From the NCBI RefSeq assembly GCF_029227915.1, contig NC_079883.1:26538001-26602000 (forward strand): a stretch of DNA of 64,000 nucleotides. Reading direction: 5' to 3'. Positions 18,652 through 31,376 of this stretch are shown piece by piece. Numbering within the stretch: position 1 is the stretch's first letter; each line of letters begins with the position of its first letter. The translations under genes and the position numbers were made by a program. The notes below the pieces were generated by a model that was not told the DNA's origin, did not search any database, and worked only from the letters and a program-made list of their open reading frames with translations. This stretch comes from Hydractinia symbiolongicarpus (Eukaryota > Cnidaria > Hydrozoa > Anthoathecata > Hydractiniidae).

Positions 18652-19605
18652 TCATAGCCCTATAGATAGGTGGATATATCGTCTATAGCAGTCACTAGAC
18701 CATCTCCCAATGATTTTAATAGCTGAGTCCGGAATGCCACATGACGCTGCTGCAGAAGCACCTCCAATGCGAAAACTATGTGTATTAAGATCAACGTGAA
18801 GTGATAAACTAATTTTTAGGAAGGAAGACACATATTTTTTGGTAACAAAGTCGCCGCAATGTAAAACAAACAATGGACCTGGCGTTGTATCGCGAAGGAG
18901 AAGGTAATTTTCCAAAGCAGCTACTGGACAGAGCTCACCGCCAATACGAGCCAAGCGAATTTTGAAACCCATTCGAAATGGATCAGTTTTGAAACACTTT
19001 ATATTAACAGTTGCTATGTTAGAGTCCGAGTCAATAAAAATATCTGTGGCCATGAGATTTACAGAGGCATCAAATGTTTTAACTGATGGTGACACATATT
19101 CAGAAACGCGAAGATGACCGAAGAACGCAAGTAGGATGAGGGCACGCCACATTAGTTTATCTATAGGCTTAAACCCTGATTGGCCAACAAATCGCAGCAT
19201 ATCCCGCAAATGAACAGGGGTGATTGGTAGACGTCTTAAACGTTGATGTGGGTGTGATCTGCGAATACCACCCACGACATAGTAGAGGCGACGCATTGTA
19301 TAAATTTGTGTGGAGAAGCCAAGAACTACACTTTGGTATTGAATTGCGGATAAATACACTTTAATAGTGTTATATGTAACGTGGCGAGCTTGGAAGGTAA
19401 CATAGAGTTGCAAGGTGCGTTCAACTGCAGGATATGGTGCGATATGCAGGCTTTTGCAGAAACGAACATAACTACGGTGGCCAGATAAATAAGTTCGTCT
19501 AGTGTTTGGAGCAGGAGCAGCAGTAAAGTAACACCTCAATTCGTCTTCAAGACTTCCAACACTGATTGAGGTAGTGGAGAGGGTTCTGCTAGTGCGTCTG
19601 GACAC
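18652..19605 (-). CDS. DIRS-like tyrosine recombinase
   Basis: An uninterrupted 317-residue frame. It has a phage-integrase-like N-terminal part ('TYLSGHRSYVRFCKSL'), then the catalytic Arg in 'AFFGHLRVSEYV', the H-x-x-R in 'THSFRIGGASAAA', and the nucleophile Tyr in 'CYRRYIHL'. All visible catalytic positions of a tyrosine recombinase are therefore present. In DIRS-type retrotransposons this enzyme integrates a circular cDNA instead of a DDE integrase. It lies at the 3' end of a minus-strand element in the order gag, RT, RNase H, recombinase, and overlaps the RNase H ORF by 70 bases. This is the best preserved gene of the element. Confidence 0.9.
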   Translation of the reverse strand: MSRRTSRTLSTTSISVGSLEDELRCYFTAAPAPNTRRTYLSGHRSYVRFCKSLHIAPYPAVERTLQLYVTFQARHVTYNTIKVYLSAIQYQSVVLGFSTQIYTMRRLYYVVGGIRRSHPHQRLRRLPITPVHLRDMLRFVGQSGFKPIDKLMWRALILLAFFGHLRVSEYVSPSVKTFDASVNLMATDIFIDSDSNIATVNIKCFKTDPFRMGFKIRLARIGGELCPVAALENYLLLRDTTPGPLFVLHCGDFVTKKYVSSFLKISLSLHVDLNTHSFRIGGASAAASCGIPDSAIKIIGRWSSDCYRRYIHLSIGL

Positions 19606-19990
19606 GTCTTGAATAGTTGCACCTGTAAGCGAGAAAGAAGATCTGCATAAACGTTAAACTGACCCTCAATATGACGTAACAACAAGTTTATGTTATGTTG
19701 TGCAAGAAAGAAAAACAATTTCCTGACCAAGTTCATGATGTGTGGGCATTTACATGAGCCGCTACACCATATCTGAACAACAGCCTGGTTATCTGTGAAA
19801 ATTATGACTTGTTTATTCCTCCATTCAACACCCTCAACAAAAAACAGCCACAACAATTGCCAGTAACTCATAATAGGAAATGCTATGTTGCAGGGCATGG
19901 CCTAATTCTATTGAAAACCATTTTCCACCATAAAATCCACCGAGCCCAATGCCTGATCCATCAGTAAACAACTGAAGGGACGATGAGTAG
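19536..19990 (-). pseudogene. DIRS-like RNase H
   Basis: Frame 19536-19898 contains 'IIFTDNQAVVQIW', 'LRHIEGQFNVYADLLSRL', the RNase H core of DIRS elements. Upstream bases to about 19990 give 'DGSGIGLGGFYGGKWFS' in another frame, the first strand, so one frameshift separates them. Confidence 0.75.
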
Positions 19991-20209
19991 AGAGTTTCTG
20001 TGTGAATAATAGCTATCCCGTTCCACGTTGGAAGAAATGCCCACTACCACTCGATGTCCCTCCTAGATTCAGAGGTGATAGTGATGTGGTAATTTAAGTG
20101 TTTAACCGTAGATGCTAGATCAATCAAGCGGCGTAGGAAGATACGGCCACATTTTACCACTTTACAGGCAAATGAAAGTGAGCCTATAAGAGACAAAAGC
20201 TCCCTCTTC

Positions 20210-20922
20210 TTACATTTTTTTCTTGGTGAGCCACCCTTTTAAAGCGACCATCAAGGCATCAAACTTATCTTCAGGCAGACGTATCACAAAATTAACAGTG
20301 TCAATTTGTATGCCCAGATAGGTTATAACCTGAGATGGACCCACTACTTTATCGAGTGCAAGTGGAACGCCAATAACCTTAAAGACATTCTTGATGAGGT
20401 CAACCAAATACTGGCATTCATTTTTTTGTAACGCCGCAGTAATGAAGTCATCAAAATAATGCAGTAACTCATTGATCATTGCTACAAAATGTAAGATAAA
20501 GTTTAATAAATCTGCAAAAGTATTAAATATGTAAGGCGAAGAGCGTCCACCAAATGGTAAAACTACATCAAAAAAATACCTCCCTTGCCACTTATATCCT
20601 AGTAGATGCCAGTCATATCAAGTTTTGCCATGTAACAATTCTTGCCCATTCTTTTGACCATCTCTACCGCATCATCAAAGGATGAATATGAGACCGAGTA
20701 ATCCTCTCTCGATATGCCATCATTTACTGAGGAGCCTCTGGGTGATGAGAGGTCTAAGACCACCCTTACAGTACCATCTTTTTTGGGTGCTGCACCCAGA
20801 GGCGAACAGTGGAAACCTGGAAGCGGTGGTAAATCAAAAGGTCCAACTGTATGACCACGATTCAACTCTTTTAAAATTGCTCCTGATACCTTATGAGCAT
20901 GAAGACTTATTGTTAGAATCAC
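20210..20922 (-). pseudogene. DIRS-like reverse transcriptase
   Basis: Frame 20599-20922 holds the RT fingers: 'GFHCSPLGAAPKKDGTVRVVLDLS', 'SVNDGI', and motif A 'YMAKLDMTGIY' (Asp present) before a stop. Frame 20210-20479 holds motif C 'LLHYFDDFITAA' and 'VITYLGIQID'. About 120 bases with stops lie between them. Order and strand fit the neighbouring recombinase. Confidence 0.8.
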
Positions 20923-21080
20923 TAGAGGCTAGAGAGCAGTCAAAAAAACCAAGTTTAAAACCAAATTTAAAGCCGGAAACAATAAAATTTACAATTAATC
21001 TATTTGGGTGTCCTGCAAGCAAGGACTCCAAAATATTCACATTGATGGGCGTGAAAACAGGCCTTACAACTGGAAAAAAA

Positions 21081-22580
21081 TTACTTGGGACTTGGTGCAG
21101 AGGGCCGGAGTGAACAGCGGGAGGATGGGTGCATCCTGTCACACAAAGTGCATCTGTGAACGAAGTGGCAAGTATCCTCTCTGCAAGGTAGGCCGCTATT
21201 GTATCTGTAACACCAACCTGCCCGCTGTCCATTACCCCACGAGCGGGAGGCATTCCGAAACCTTGTGTCCCCAGTTTGCCGAGAACCAGAGGGGCAGTTG
21301 CTGGCAAAATGTCCCTCTTTCCGGCAGGTAAAGCAATGTGAGCCAAACCTGCTAGCTGGAGATGTCGAGGCTGGGGCAAGACGTGTGCTTGCTCCTCGAA
21401 TGTGGTTATTGAATAAAAGCTCATCGAACTTATCCCACTTCCTGGTTGGATCATTTGCTATTTGCAACCTATGAAGCTGATCGTAAATGTAGACTGCGCT
21501 AAACTTATACTGATTGGCGAAATTAACGACCATCTGTTGATATCTAACGAGCTGGCTTGTGAGGTGTGGGAAGTAATGCAACATACACATAAAATAATTT
21601 GACCATGCCAAACACCTAGAATGGAAGTCCTTAACCTTAGACTTATTAAAGCTTTTTTGATTAAGCGACACAGTTGGCCTACCATCCATCTCCCTAATTC
21701 TTAAATCAAAATCTCCGGCATCGTCCATAGCCAGGGAGGAGAGGGCAGATGAAGAAGAATTCAGGCCAGGAGGCAAAAGAAGATCGAACTTGACATACTC
21801 ACCTGTCCTAATTTTTTCCAAAACTCGCTTGGGGATAGCAGGCAATGAGCTTGCAGAGGGAGCAAGAGAAGCGGAGGAAGCAAAAGAAACTGGAGGAGCA
21901 GACTTGCACGCAGGGGCAATATTAGACATACCCGCTACCAACACGCCATCATTTGTTGATGTTGGTTCCAGAGAACCGGGAGCCGGAAAAGAACTAACGA
22001 TAAGGGGCGAAGATGGCAGACTTAACGGCGACGAAATTTGCTTGTTTACAACGTTAGCAGAGGTAAACTGCTGAGTCTTAGCAAAAGTTGCAAGTTCATT
22101 TTTTAGGTATGATTTCATTTCATCGGCAAATGCTTTTGGGTTGAAATTTGAATTTGAGATTTTTCGGCGTCTCAGTTTAAGGGAAGACAGTTTCCGTTTT
22201 TTCTTTCCCACCACCCCAATAGCTGGACTGCTTTCAACAAATTATGAAGCATTGGGGCCTTCGTTCTGATAATTTTTTATGGGGGTTACAGTCCACGTAC
22301 CCCTTTTTTCTTCGTCATTGCTACTTATCACTTTCTCAGGTATAGCGTTATTTTCTAGGGCATTAAAATCAACAACATCGTTCGAAACAACAGCAGGTTC
22401 CTTTTCCTCCGTATTCACTGGATGCGCGTGGTCTTTATTGGCGCTCTCCATAATGCTTATAGCAAGTTCTCTAACTGATTTTCCTTGAACAGGCAGGTCG
22501 CGGCTTGAGGCAAGTAGGAGAAGGGTCTCTTTTCCCAACTTTACCCATTGTTCCAAGGAAAATAGATGGGGTGACTGCAA
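21081..22580 (-). pseudogene. DIRS-like gag with CCHC and CCCH-like zinc motifs
   Basis: Frame 21081-22214 (377 residues) has a basic start, a Ser/Ala/Pro-rich segment, then a region with 'RCLAWSNYFMCMLHYFP', a CCHC knuckle (CFTCRKEGHFASNC) and a Cys/His cluster 'WCYRYNSGLPCREDTCHFVH'. An additional frame at 22242-22580 ('RDLPVQGKSVRELAISI') is likely the N-terminal part, with a break near 22230. It probably acts as a nucleic-acid-binding structural protein. The last residues overlap, in other frames, the start of the RT region. Confidence 0.7.
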
Positions 22581-22581
22581 G

Positions 22582-23015
22582 AATTTTAACCAGAATGAGT
22601 CAGCAAGGAGGTTTGACTACACTCAGTCTTGTCTTTGGAGAGTGACGACTCCACTTATTACCCCAGGCAAAAATAAAAACAAAATCAAATAAAAATTAAG
22701 TTAGCAAGGGGGTTTTATCATACTAGGTCTTGTCTTTGGAGAGTGACAACTCCACTTATTACTCCAGTTAAAAAATATATATATTAGCAGGGGGGTTTGA
22801 TCACACATGATCTTGTCTTTGGAGAGTAACGACTCCACTTATTACCTGAGTTAAAAACAAAGAAAAGCACAGTTGAACAGAAAGTGGTCAAAGTTTACTT
22901 TGGGAAGATGGGGATGTCTAGTTTCTGCTGATGACCATCCGCGGACCTCTTCGATGTGACCCAGCTAGACATCCAGGGTACATAGATGCAGAAAGATAGG
23001 TCGAAACCTACCTGC
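22582..23015 (+). repeat. USP-retrotransposon copy 5: 3' UTR beyond the DIRS-like element
   Basis: It is near-identical in order to 978-1425: the end of USP coding, three paired-hairpin units (22601-22666, 22702-22768, 22785-22851), and the folded RNA (ggatgtctag at 22912, partner near 22974-22983). The match stops at about 23015, so the terminal hairpins are missing. Confidence 0.8.
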
Positions 23016-23343
23016 TCTTGGTTAAAGTTCTGGTATAGAAGGTATAGAATTGCTATAGAAGACCAATACAAGAATGGAAAAAACACTAACCAATGAACTT
23101 TCAAGACATCTGTAGATAGAAATTCGACAGATGTTTAGACAGACACGTAGTTATGTTAGAAATTAATTTTATGTATAGGACAAGTTGCTTTTCTTTTGTT
23201 TTGCTGTTTTAGGGGAAGTTGTTATAGCGAATACACACTACAATGGAGTACACGCTATACGGTGGAAAACAAGTATGAAACAAGAACTGTAAATATTAAT
23301 ATTTTTGAGAACAGATTATGTTGAACACACGTGTCCTCACTTT

Positions 23344-25376
23344 TTAACAAAAGTGACCGTGTGAATCGGTGAGATATTTTTCAGCAGTTCCTTTTTCTGT
23401 AACTTGTACAAAGTACAATGGCTTATTCTGACTTTCACAGAAGAGGGAAACAGAAGACGGAACTTCTATGAAATCCAAAATCTCTACCATGTCGATAACA
23501 TCTTCATCGTCACCTTGGTAATTGAGGCATGTCAGTTCGGAAAAACGAGGTGCTTCATCTACCAAACATTCTTTGAAGTTGAACTTCAGACATGAATCGC
23601 ACGAACACAGATACTTCTTGCAAAGTACAGGTAATTTTGCTGTAAAAAGTTATTAAATGGTGCTTCATACATTCCTTGATGATCATAATTCGGTATTTTG
23701 AATTCTTGATTCGGAAGGCAAATGAGTATAACTGAATTGAGGGCATTTTATTTGGAGCCAACGACTTCTTCACTTTTGTTGAAAAAAAAAGTTGCGAGTG
23801 ACAATATCTTTTCGTAAAACATTTTTGACGCCAAAGCTTGACATACCATCAATTGCACCTTTTCCATGACCAGCAGCTCCGTATGTCAACATAATTCTTA
23901 GATTGAATTTATATGCAAGGTTTTTTAAGAGTGCGACGCTGCATTGTCACTTTGAATCCATAGATCTTCGTTTGGATGTTATACTTATCAATAATGTCTC
24001 GTATGACGTGATCAACAAATATACCGTCATGATTGGTATCGTCACTCAAGTCAAAATGGTAACGAATATTGACAGGGTTGACAATTGAACCGTGGAGAGC
24101 TCATAACAGAGCTTTAGGTGCCATTTTCTACAAAAGCTTTGAGCCTTTAAATAGGTTGGTAGTCTCATGGAAAATTAAAATCACATGGTCAGCTGAACCA
24201 ATTTGGAGGCGTTTGTATCCCAGGCCCTAAAATTACCCTAATTCGAGACTCCTATTTGGTCCCAGAATTCTCAAAGCTTAAAAGTTGGTAACGTGTGTCA
24301 TTATAGGAGAGAATCTGAAAACTGATAAAGCTTACCGAAAAATTGGGTCAATAGACTGGGTCAGCAAAAGGGTTTGAAGTTAAAAGAGGTGTTAAGGAAA
24401 CGGGAATATTTTTCGCACTAATTCATGGTTAATTTGCTAATTGATTTAACATAAATCATTTTAATAGCTGTGTACCTGACTTTAGTTCCATTTTTCAATT
24501 GAACGACTTCCTCCCTCAAATTTGGGTCAACGATATCTTTGTACTTTTGTAAGGATGTTTTCTTAGGTATTCTTTTTAAGTTTTTTGTAGAGTCTGTTGA
24601 CGTGATGGACTTTTCCTTGACGGTTGTAGCTTTCCAAAATTGTGCTTATTGCGTACTTTTCCCGACAGAATGCTTTTTAAACGATATGGTATATATCCAA
24701 CAGCAGAACTCAAACAGGTTAGAAAAGCTTCATCATCTACCATTTCACCAAAACAGCTTTGCGTGTAGCTAGCAGCTTCATTTTTGTTAATTTTCAAATC
24801 AAGTTTCAATTTCTTAATTACACATTGGTTCAATGTGAAAGAATGGTCCATATTACGAGTAATCTTTGAAATAACACTCTCGAGCCAAGACCTGTTGACT
24901 GTACGATTCAATGATTCTACTTCAACATCATTGATATCCACTACATCATTGGTATCCACTACATCATTGGTATCCACATTGCTTGCATTATCATTGGCAT
25001 CCCCAACATTATTGGTATCTACATCAACATCATTGGTATCCACTACATCATTCGTCTCTACAATGCAGGCAAGGGTATCCAAACCTGTGCTGGGAGACTG
25101 TGGCATACATTCGCCGGTTCTGCATCATAAATAGTCAAAACAGAAGAATTCCTTTCACACTCAGGGCAAATTTCGTTGCTAGCTGCAGAGTCCTTTTGTC
25201 AGATGCTTCTTGATGTTGTATTTATTTTTCGAAGTGGTATTACAACCTGCAGATGAACAAACAAACAAAGATATATCGCTATCCAATTCAATGGCACACT
25301 TTTTCTGAGATAAATGTCCTTTCATGCTTGTTTCTATTCGTTGTTGTTGAAAAACGTTTCCCACAATCTTTACCAC
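23344..25376 (-). pseudogene. Decayed C2H2 zinc-finger gene with DDE-nuclease-like core
   Basis: Reading leftwards: a C2H2-like finger (25179-25376, 'CSSAGCNTT...HLTKGLC'), a low-complexity Asp/Thr/Asn tract from an 18-bp coding repeat (24905-25065), then 24576-24900. Frames at 23810-24090 give 'RYHFDLSDDTNHDGIFVDHVI', 'WIQSDNAASH' and 'YGAAGHGKGAIDGMSSFGVK'. The spaced Asp residues and the QSDN / GHGKG blocks resemble an RNase H-fold transposase-like core. The family is recalled only loosely, and no superfamily name is claimed. The left end (23344-23565) is acidic. Multiple stops and shifts are present. Confidence 0.5.
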
Positions 25377-25399
25377 GACAATAAAACACCATTTTTTAC

Positions 25400-27460
25400 T
25401 GAATCAGTCTTCTGTTTCCACAAAATTGAACATCTTACAATATCAAAATATGTATTCAAATGTTTAACGGACGATTGCGCCACTGTATGCAAATTTCAAA
25501 TAAAAAAGTTACATTCGAAATTTCGAATCATTTTCAGAAGTTGGTGGGAGAAAAATAGCACTTTTGAGCCTGCCGAAAATAGAAGACGTCTATCAAAAAA
25601 GAAGATGACTAAAAGAATATACTCTTATGAAATAGTCCTTCTTGGAAGTCTCCTTTGTTTATATCATACGTTAGGACTTAAAAACAATGAAATAGATATG
25701 GCATTTTGTTTGCAAATCATTTAAAGTAACTTAAAACTTCTGAAATTTACTTGAGTTATTGTATGTACAATTTTCTGGAAACAGCTTGTTCAAAATTTTT
25801 CACAGCATTCTTGTTTATAGAATATTCCATCATTAAGTGCTCTGAAAGTGTTTAGCTAAAAGGCAGGTTCGATAATAACAGTTTAAAAATTAATATAATA
25901 GTTGTAATTATAGTGTCCCCTTATGAATAATGGTTAGGTTCATATATTGTTGAATTCTTCTTTGATTGGGAATGAACATCAAATCACTCCGTCATGCGTT
26001 GATGCTTGTATTATTAATATAAGGAACAGCATTTTTTTGAAATATTCTATTCTGCAAAGACTTCAAGATTTACTGAAGGGTAATACATAACGTTTGGAGA
26101 GCAGAAATAAAGAATAACAACTTCTATGGTTGATTTACAGAGACTTATTTTTATTTGCACTTAGAATATCTCTTCCGACGGTGCTTTTGATAGTTTTATT
26201 TTGGATCGAACTAAAAGACCTAGCACTTCACCACTCCGGTACAAATTTTCAAAGATGTAACTACCATAGATCTTGAGTAATTGGCGTTGGAATGTTTCTT
26301 CTTTTTTTCAGATGGAATAATTCCTCTTTCGAGGCTCCTAACTTTAGGATGTCATATAATGTGCTATAACGACAGTAAAAGCTCGGGAATGAGAATCTGG
26401 AATGTTTCATCTTTCATGTACAGCTTTACATAATTCTCTCTGTCATTGAGTTCTGAATTATTCCTACAGAGCTCCTAACGTAAGGTATGCATAAAATTCC
26501 ATTTTGGGACAGTCTAAAGAAAACACCGACTTATACAGATTTAAAATAAACCTAAAAAATAATTAATATTTTACATAAAACATGAAAACTTCTGTGTTAA
26601 GAACAAAAATATTTACGTATAAAAAATGGTCTTCAAATAAATATTTAAAGGAGAGGCGAACAAAAAATATTTTGTGGCAATCAGAAAATAAATTTTAAGC
26701 GAGAGACAAAAAAGGATAGCTTTCTAAATCCCAAAATCTACTAAGCTACTATAATAACATAAAAATAACTATATTTCACAACTAAGTATCCATATATCTT
26801 CCTGGCAACGTTTTTACAGAATTATCTTGGCTATATGGAGTGAAAATAAGTAGGTTTTGGGTGGATTTACCATTAAACGTGAAAAATAAGATCTTTGACT
26901 TGAGATAACCAATAATATTTTATGTACTATAGTAGTAGCAGCATTTTATAACCTCCGCTTGAACTTCTTTGAACTAAAGAAATATCTGTCATAACCAACA
27001 ACAATATTTTTTCATGTTTTGAGTCCCTTTTTCACAGCATACTACCAACTTTGAACAATAAAGCTTGTTTCTTGAATAAATATACAAACCGGAAACATTC
27101 AATAACAAATCGAACGATTATGGTGGCTTTATCTTTGTTTCTTAAATCTTTACTTGTTCTTCACATGTGTTAAACATTTTTGCTATTTTGATCTTCGACT
27201 TCTTCTAATTACTTTGTGTACATTGACCCGTTACCATCACAATAAAGAGAAATATGTCCCATTGTTTTTTAATTTAGCCACCCGTTTGGCAAATGTGTAA
27301 TTCACCACTCACAAAGATGTAAATAAAATTGATTTATAGCGGGACTTTGTCATGGAACAGACGACCAAGCCAATCAGTCTGTTCCTTAAAATCAACACTG
27401 ATTATGAACTTTTATTTGGCAGCCGTGCCGCAGCGCAGTTTTCTTCTCCTTTAAGGAGCT
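25400..27460. other. No gene recognised
   Basis: AT-rich, with short frames only. The frame at 25314-25724 (+) has no recognisable motif. Nothing else seen. Confidence 0.45.
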
Positions 27461-27467
27461 GTTCATA

Positions 27468-27608
27468 TGGAAAATATTTCCTCGAGAACCGGGTAAATGT
27501 TTCAACATGATATCAAGTCCCAATCCCGGGCTGTTCCGCTTACCGAAATCTCGGATTCGCATGATCGAGATCTCGGTAAGGGGGTAATGCATTTTCCCAT
27601 ATGAACAG
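27468..27608. mobile_element. MITE-like element, about 140 bp
   Basis: The ends form an inverted repeat (CTGTTCATATGGAAAA at the left, TTTTCCCATATGAACAG at the right). The interior has a further palindromic pair around the 'ccgaaatctcgg' and 'ccgagatctcgg'-type blocks. A target duplication is not clear. The ORF on the minus strand is a by-product. Confidence 0.55.
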
Positions 27609-27619
27609 AAGTTTCCTGG

Positions 27620-29480
27620 GTAGGTGAGATAAATTTACGTCGATTCGACATGATTTTCACAGTAGATTCTTATCGTAATAAACAATAGAAACTTATAACA
27701 TGGTATTTTCTCACCCGAGGAAAAGTTTTCTCGCCCATGCCAAATGAAAAGGAAGTAAAATTATATCATGCTGAAATATTAGTGTTTAGTTAGAACAGGA
27801 AGCCACCGTAAGAACGGAAATTGCTACACAGGCACACCATCTTATAAAGGTAAAGTATTACGTTGATCAAAACAATTCTGCAAAACTTAACACACAAGAA
27901 GGCAGGTGTATATTATTGACGGAGGTATAAAATTTGTAGCATATGTAACAGAATTTTTCTTATGATTTGATATGGCTAATTTTATGTTGGTGACGTTGAT
28001 GTACTACTTTGTGAGATAGCTCTGTCAAAACCATACTCTTTATTTGCTTGAAATTCTTTTGAAATAATTTCTGAAAGAAACCTTGTCACTAGTTACTACA
28101 ATTTCCAATACCTTTCTTAAAATATAAATATTTATAAGTTATAAATTCTTCGTCAACTAGTTTTTCCTTTTATTCCACTTCCTTAGCTTCAATCTGATTA
28201 TTATTGTGCTATTTAATGCATTGGAGTTTTAATCCACCTTTACTTTTGCACACCTTGTCACATACTTCACAGGGAAAGTTGCCAAGTTCGATCTTAATGA
28301 TAATATTGTGTTTAGATTAACATTTTCTGTGACATACAAAAGGCTTTCCCTCTCTCCCCAGTCCTACTTTTTCTTTCAAAACAGCAAAAACAAAACAAAG
28401 CATTACTTACATCTTCACATAGATTGTTTTAGAATTCATTTATATATTCACCTTCGTTTAAAACTTTAATAATATCTTCAAAGTCATCCTCAAAAATATC
28501 TAAGGATACAAAAAAACACTCTCCAAGGAACTATACAAGAGACTGAAATAAAATTTTCATTTCGCCCCTGAAATTCAATTTCATTTACAAGCTGCCTTAT
28601 TTATCCCTTAAGTTTGTTTAACACTGTGTTTTAATATAATAGTTAACGCGATATGTCAATAGTTATTTTAAATCTTAAATGTGACTTAGCTTTGTTACAT
28701 ATCTCACCTTATGAAGAAACCCAATTGTGGAATCTCCTTTTCGAAACCGAGATAATATACATCTAGTATACTATACATTTAGCTATATTATGAAGGCATG
28801 CAGTTAGTTATATACATTTGTTAAGAATTACTTACTAGCTGGAAGTCTCGTGAAAAAATATTAAAAAGTCGTTTTACAAACAAGAGTCATTTTCCACACC
28901 TAACCAAAAAACAAAATTGAAGAAAACTAACCAAAAACCCAACCCTCTTCCGCGTTCTTTATATCTTCACCCACCCATTCATCCCGAAAAGCGTTTAAAT
29001 TTCTCTGTTCAGGGGAACGGAAACGTTTTGTAGGACAACCAATCAGATTGTAGTGTTGTTTTTCATCCGGTATGCTATTACAAACCTTATTCACTCAGAG
29101 TACTGGCGTACTCTGCAAAAATACAGCTAACGAAATAAGTACGTATCCTCTTATAGTAGAACAATATTCCATTGCTTTTTCGTATTTTTGGTATTAACTC
29201 CTTATTTTCGTCTCACGAATTTCTTAACGACTACAGATGTGAAGAAATCCTGAGCTCTCACAATAATCCCAAAGCATAAATAACTCTTGTTAAAAAAACT
29301 CTGCAAATTTCACCTTTCAGGGTTACAAATCAATGATTGATTCTTAGCAAATTACGTTACCAAATCGAATCCTGTTGTTCTGACATTGAGAAAAGCTACT
29401 ACTCTAAAAGAAAAAAAAGAAACATAGAAAAGGCAATCGTAAAAACTTAACTTTACTATTCACAAGAAGTAGAAACTTCA
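27620..29480. other. No gene recognised
   Basis: AT-rich non-coding sequence. It includes the likely promoter side of the signal-peptide exon at 29487, but no specific element can be named. Confidence 0.4.
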
Positions 29481-29486
29481 GGGAAG

Positions 29487-29538
29487 ATGTGGATATTACT
29501 TTATCTAACTTGTTTACACATAGTTGTGGTGCATACTG
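29487..29538 (+). CDS. Signal-peptide exon of a secreted/membrane protein gene
   Basis: ATG 29487 starts MWILLYLTCLHIVVVHT, a classic hydrophobic leader, and the exon ends in phase 1 at a gtacgg donor. The 52-base length and phase equal those of the exon at 38874. Its phase matches the exon at 31476. Confidence 0.5.
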
Positions 29539-29539
29539 G

Positions 29540-31370
29540 TACGGTATTTTTTTTTTCTTATTTGTACTATGCTATTATGCTTATTACTTGCTTAAATACA
29601 TAAGGTTTTACTTTTTTACATTTTTTTAAGGAATTTTTATTTTTTTTTACTTTTACTTTTTACTTTTTTTAATACGCACACCTCAGTTTTGATTTAAGTC
29701 GTTTTTTAACATCGTTAAGTTTTTGACTGAACACTTAATATTTATTAGTGGTAGTAATACTCGACTAATTTAAAAACTCATGTGACTCATTATGTAATGG
29801 CCCTTTGGCTTACAACTCTCTTCTCAGTCAAAACAGGTCTCTTCTATTCTCTGATAACCCCTTCTTTTCTGTTGGAAGAACTTCACTTTCTAGTGTAATA
29901 CACTTCTCCTTCACGATTTCGAATATATTACTCCTTAAACCTCCAAGCCTGCGAACGATTATTTCAGTGGAATCCCTGTAAAGCAGACGCCATCGGTGCC
30001 AAAAAAACATTTCGCTCAAAGAGGATGTCCGCTTGACAGAAATTTGGCCGAAAATTTAGTTTTAGACAGGATTTGGACCAAAAAATGTTTTTATGCATTT
30101 TTCCACGATAAATGTGAACATTTAGCTATTGTTTTAAAAAGAATGGACTAAGAAACATGTTTACAAGCTTGAAGTAAAACAACCTTTAATGAAAGATTGT
30201 TTTCGATATACATTAAAAAGGTTCTTGAGAGCATAAATAAAAAATTAACAAATCTGTAAAATGGGAAAAAATGTAAAAGAGAAAGAAGGCGTAATAAAAT
30301 ATATATTTTTTGTCATTTCATTTTTGCACTGTCCTTTCCAAAGATAGTGTTTTTACAATAGAAATGTTTGTTTGTTTCAAAAAAAATTGTCCGCTTTAAC
30401 AAGTGTCTGCTTTCTCAAGAGTTCTGTAAAAGAGTTTAGCCTAAAACCAATCCGTTCCAAGCTTCACTGTCCGTCTTAATGGCATGTCCGCTTTAAAGGG
30501 CGCCTATCTAAACGGAATTCCCCTGCATTATCCATTCACATGCTTACAACAGAGCTGTTTTTAAATTTAAACACGTGATGTAAATCAAGTATATTTCTCG
30601 CGAAAAGTGAAAAAAATACAGACTGGATAAAAAAATTAAAGGACCAGTTTTCTAAATTTAGTTAAGACATACAGAAAAATTTTAAGCACAGAAGAAAAGT
30701 GTTTTTAAATTGAAAATGGAATGAGCCATAGGGACCATCTTAACAGGCGAACTCAACTCCAAAATTGTCATCGTTATACTAATTTTTAATATGATTTCAT
30801 ATAAAACACTAACATATTTGTCTTTTTCTTTGGCAAATACGACTCATTAGTATTAGCAGTTGGTCCTAAATAAAAAGGGGCCTTTACATCAACAAAAACC
30901 TCAATGCAGCCTCGTACTGCATGGCTTGCTTCAATGACCTTATTTTCAAAAATTACCTGCGCACTGAAAGAAACTACTATATTTATTTCTATTTTTATAT
31001 ATTTTTTGTTATATTTATTTAGCTTTCACACAAAAACCTTGATGATGGTGTTACAAAAGGTAAAGGCACCCTTTTTTATCTTGTTCCAAATATTACTTCT
31101 TTTCCCAATGTTCACGTCATTTGTCATCAAAGTACTTTTTTCGTTAAACACGACTTGCGAATTGAATTGGCTGTTTATTCCGTCAGACGAATGGTTAGTA
31201 AAAAAAGAGATTTTTTGGAAGATTTTTTAGAATTTTAAATTTGTACTTACTAAAAAAATTATCAAAACATGTTTTTTTTAAAAAAAAATTATTACTAACA
31301 GTTGAACAGAAATCTTACTCTTTTTTAGATTTATTAAAAAAGAATAAAAGAAATATAGAACCGTACCCTT
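29540..31370. other. First intron of the 29.5-31.8 kb gene; repeats only
   Basis: Low-complexity T-rich tracts (29560-29670) and a region at 30000-30520 with several 'gtccgctttaa' blocks, probably a decayed repeat. The frame at 30904-31230 is hydrophobic but unsupported. Confidence 0.35.
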
Positions 31371-31376
31371 AATCTA

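Noticed and set aside
24784-25134. Plus-strand Ser/Thr repeat ORF (STTSLVSTTS)
   Set aside because: It is the antisense of the 18-bp repeat in the zinc-finger gene; minus-strand context is better supported.
30904-31230. 108-residue hydrophobic plus-strand ORF
   Set aside because: It comes from a T-rich intronic tract, has no splice or homology support, and a true exon of the gene begins only at 31476.
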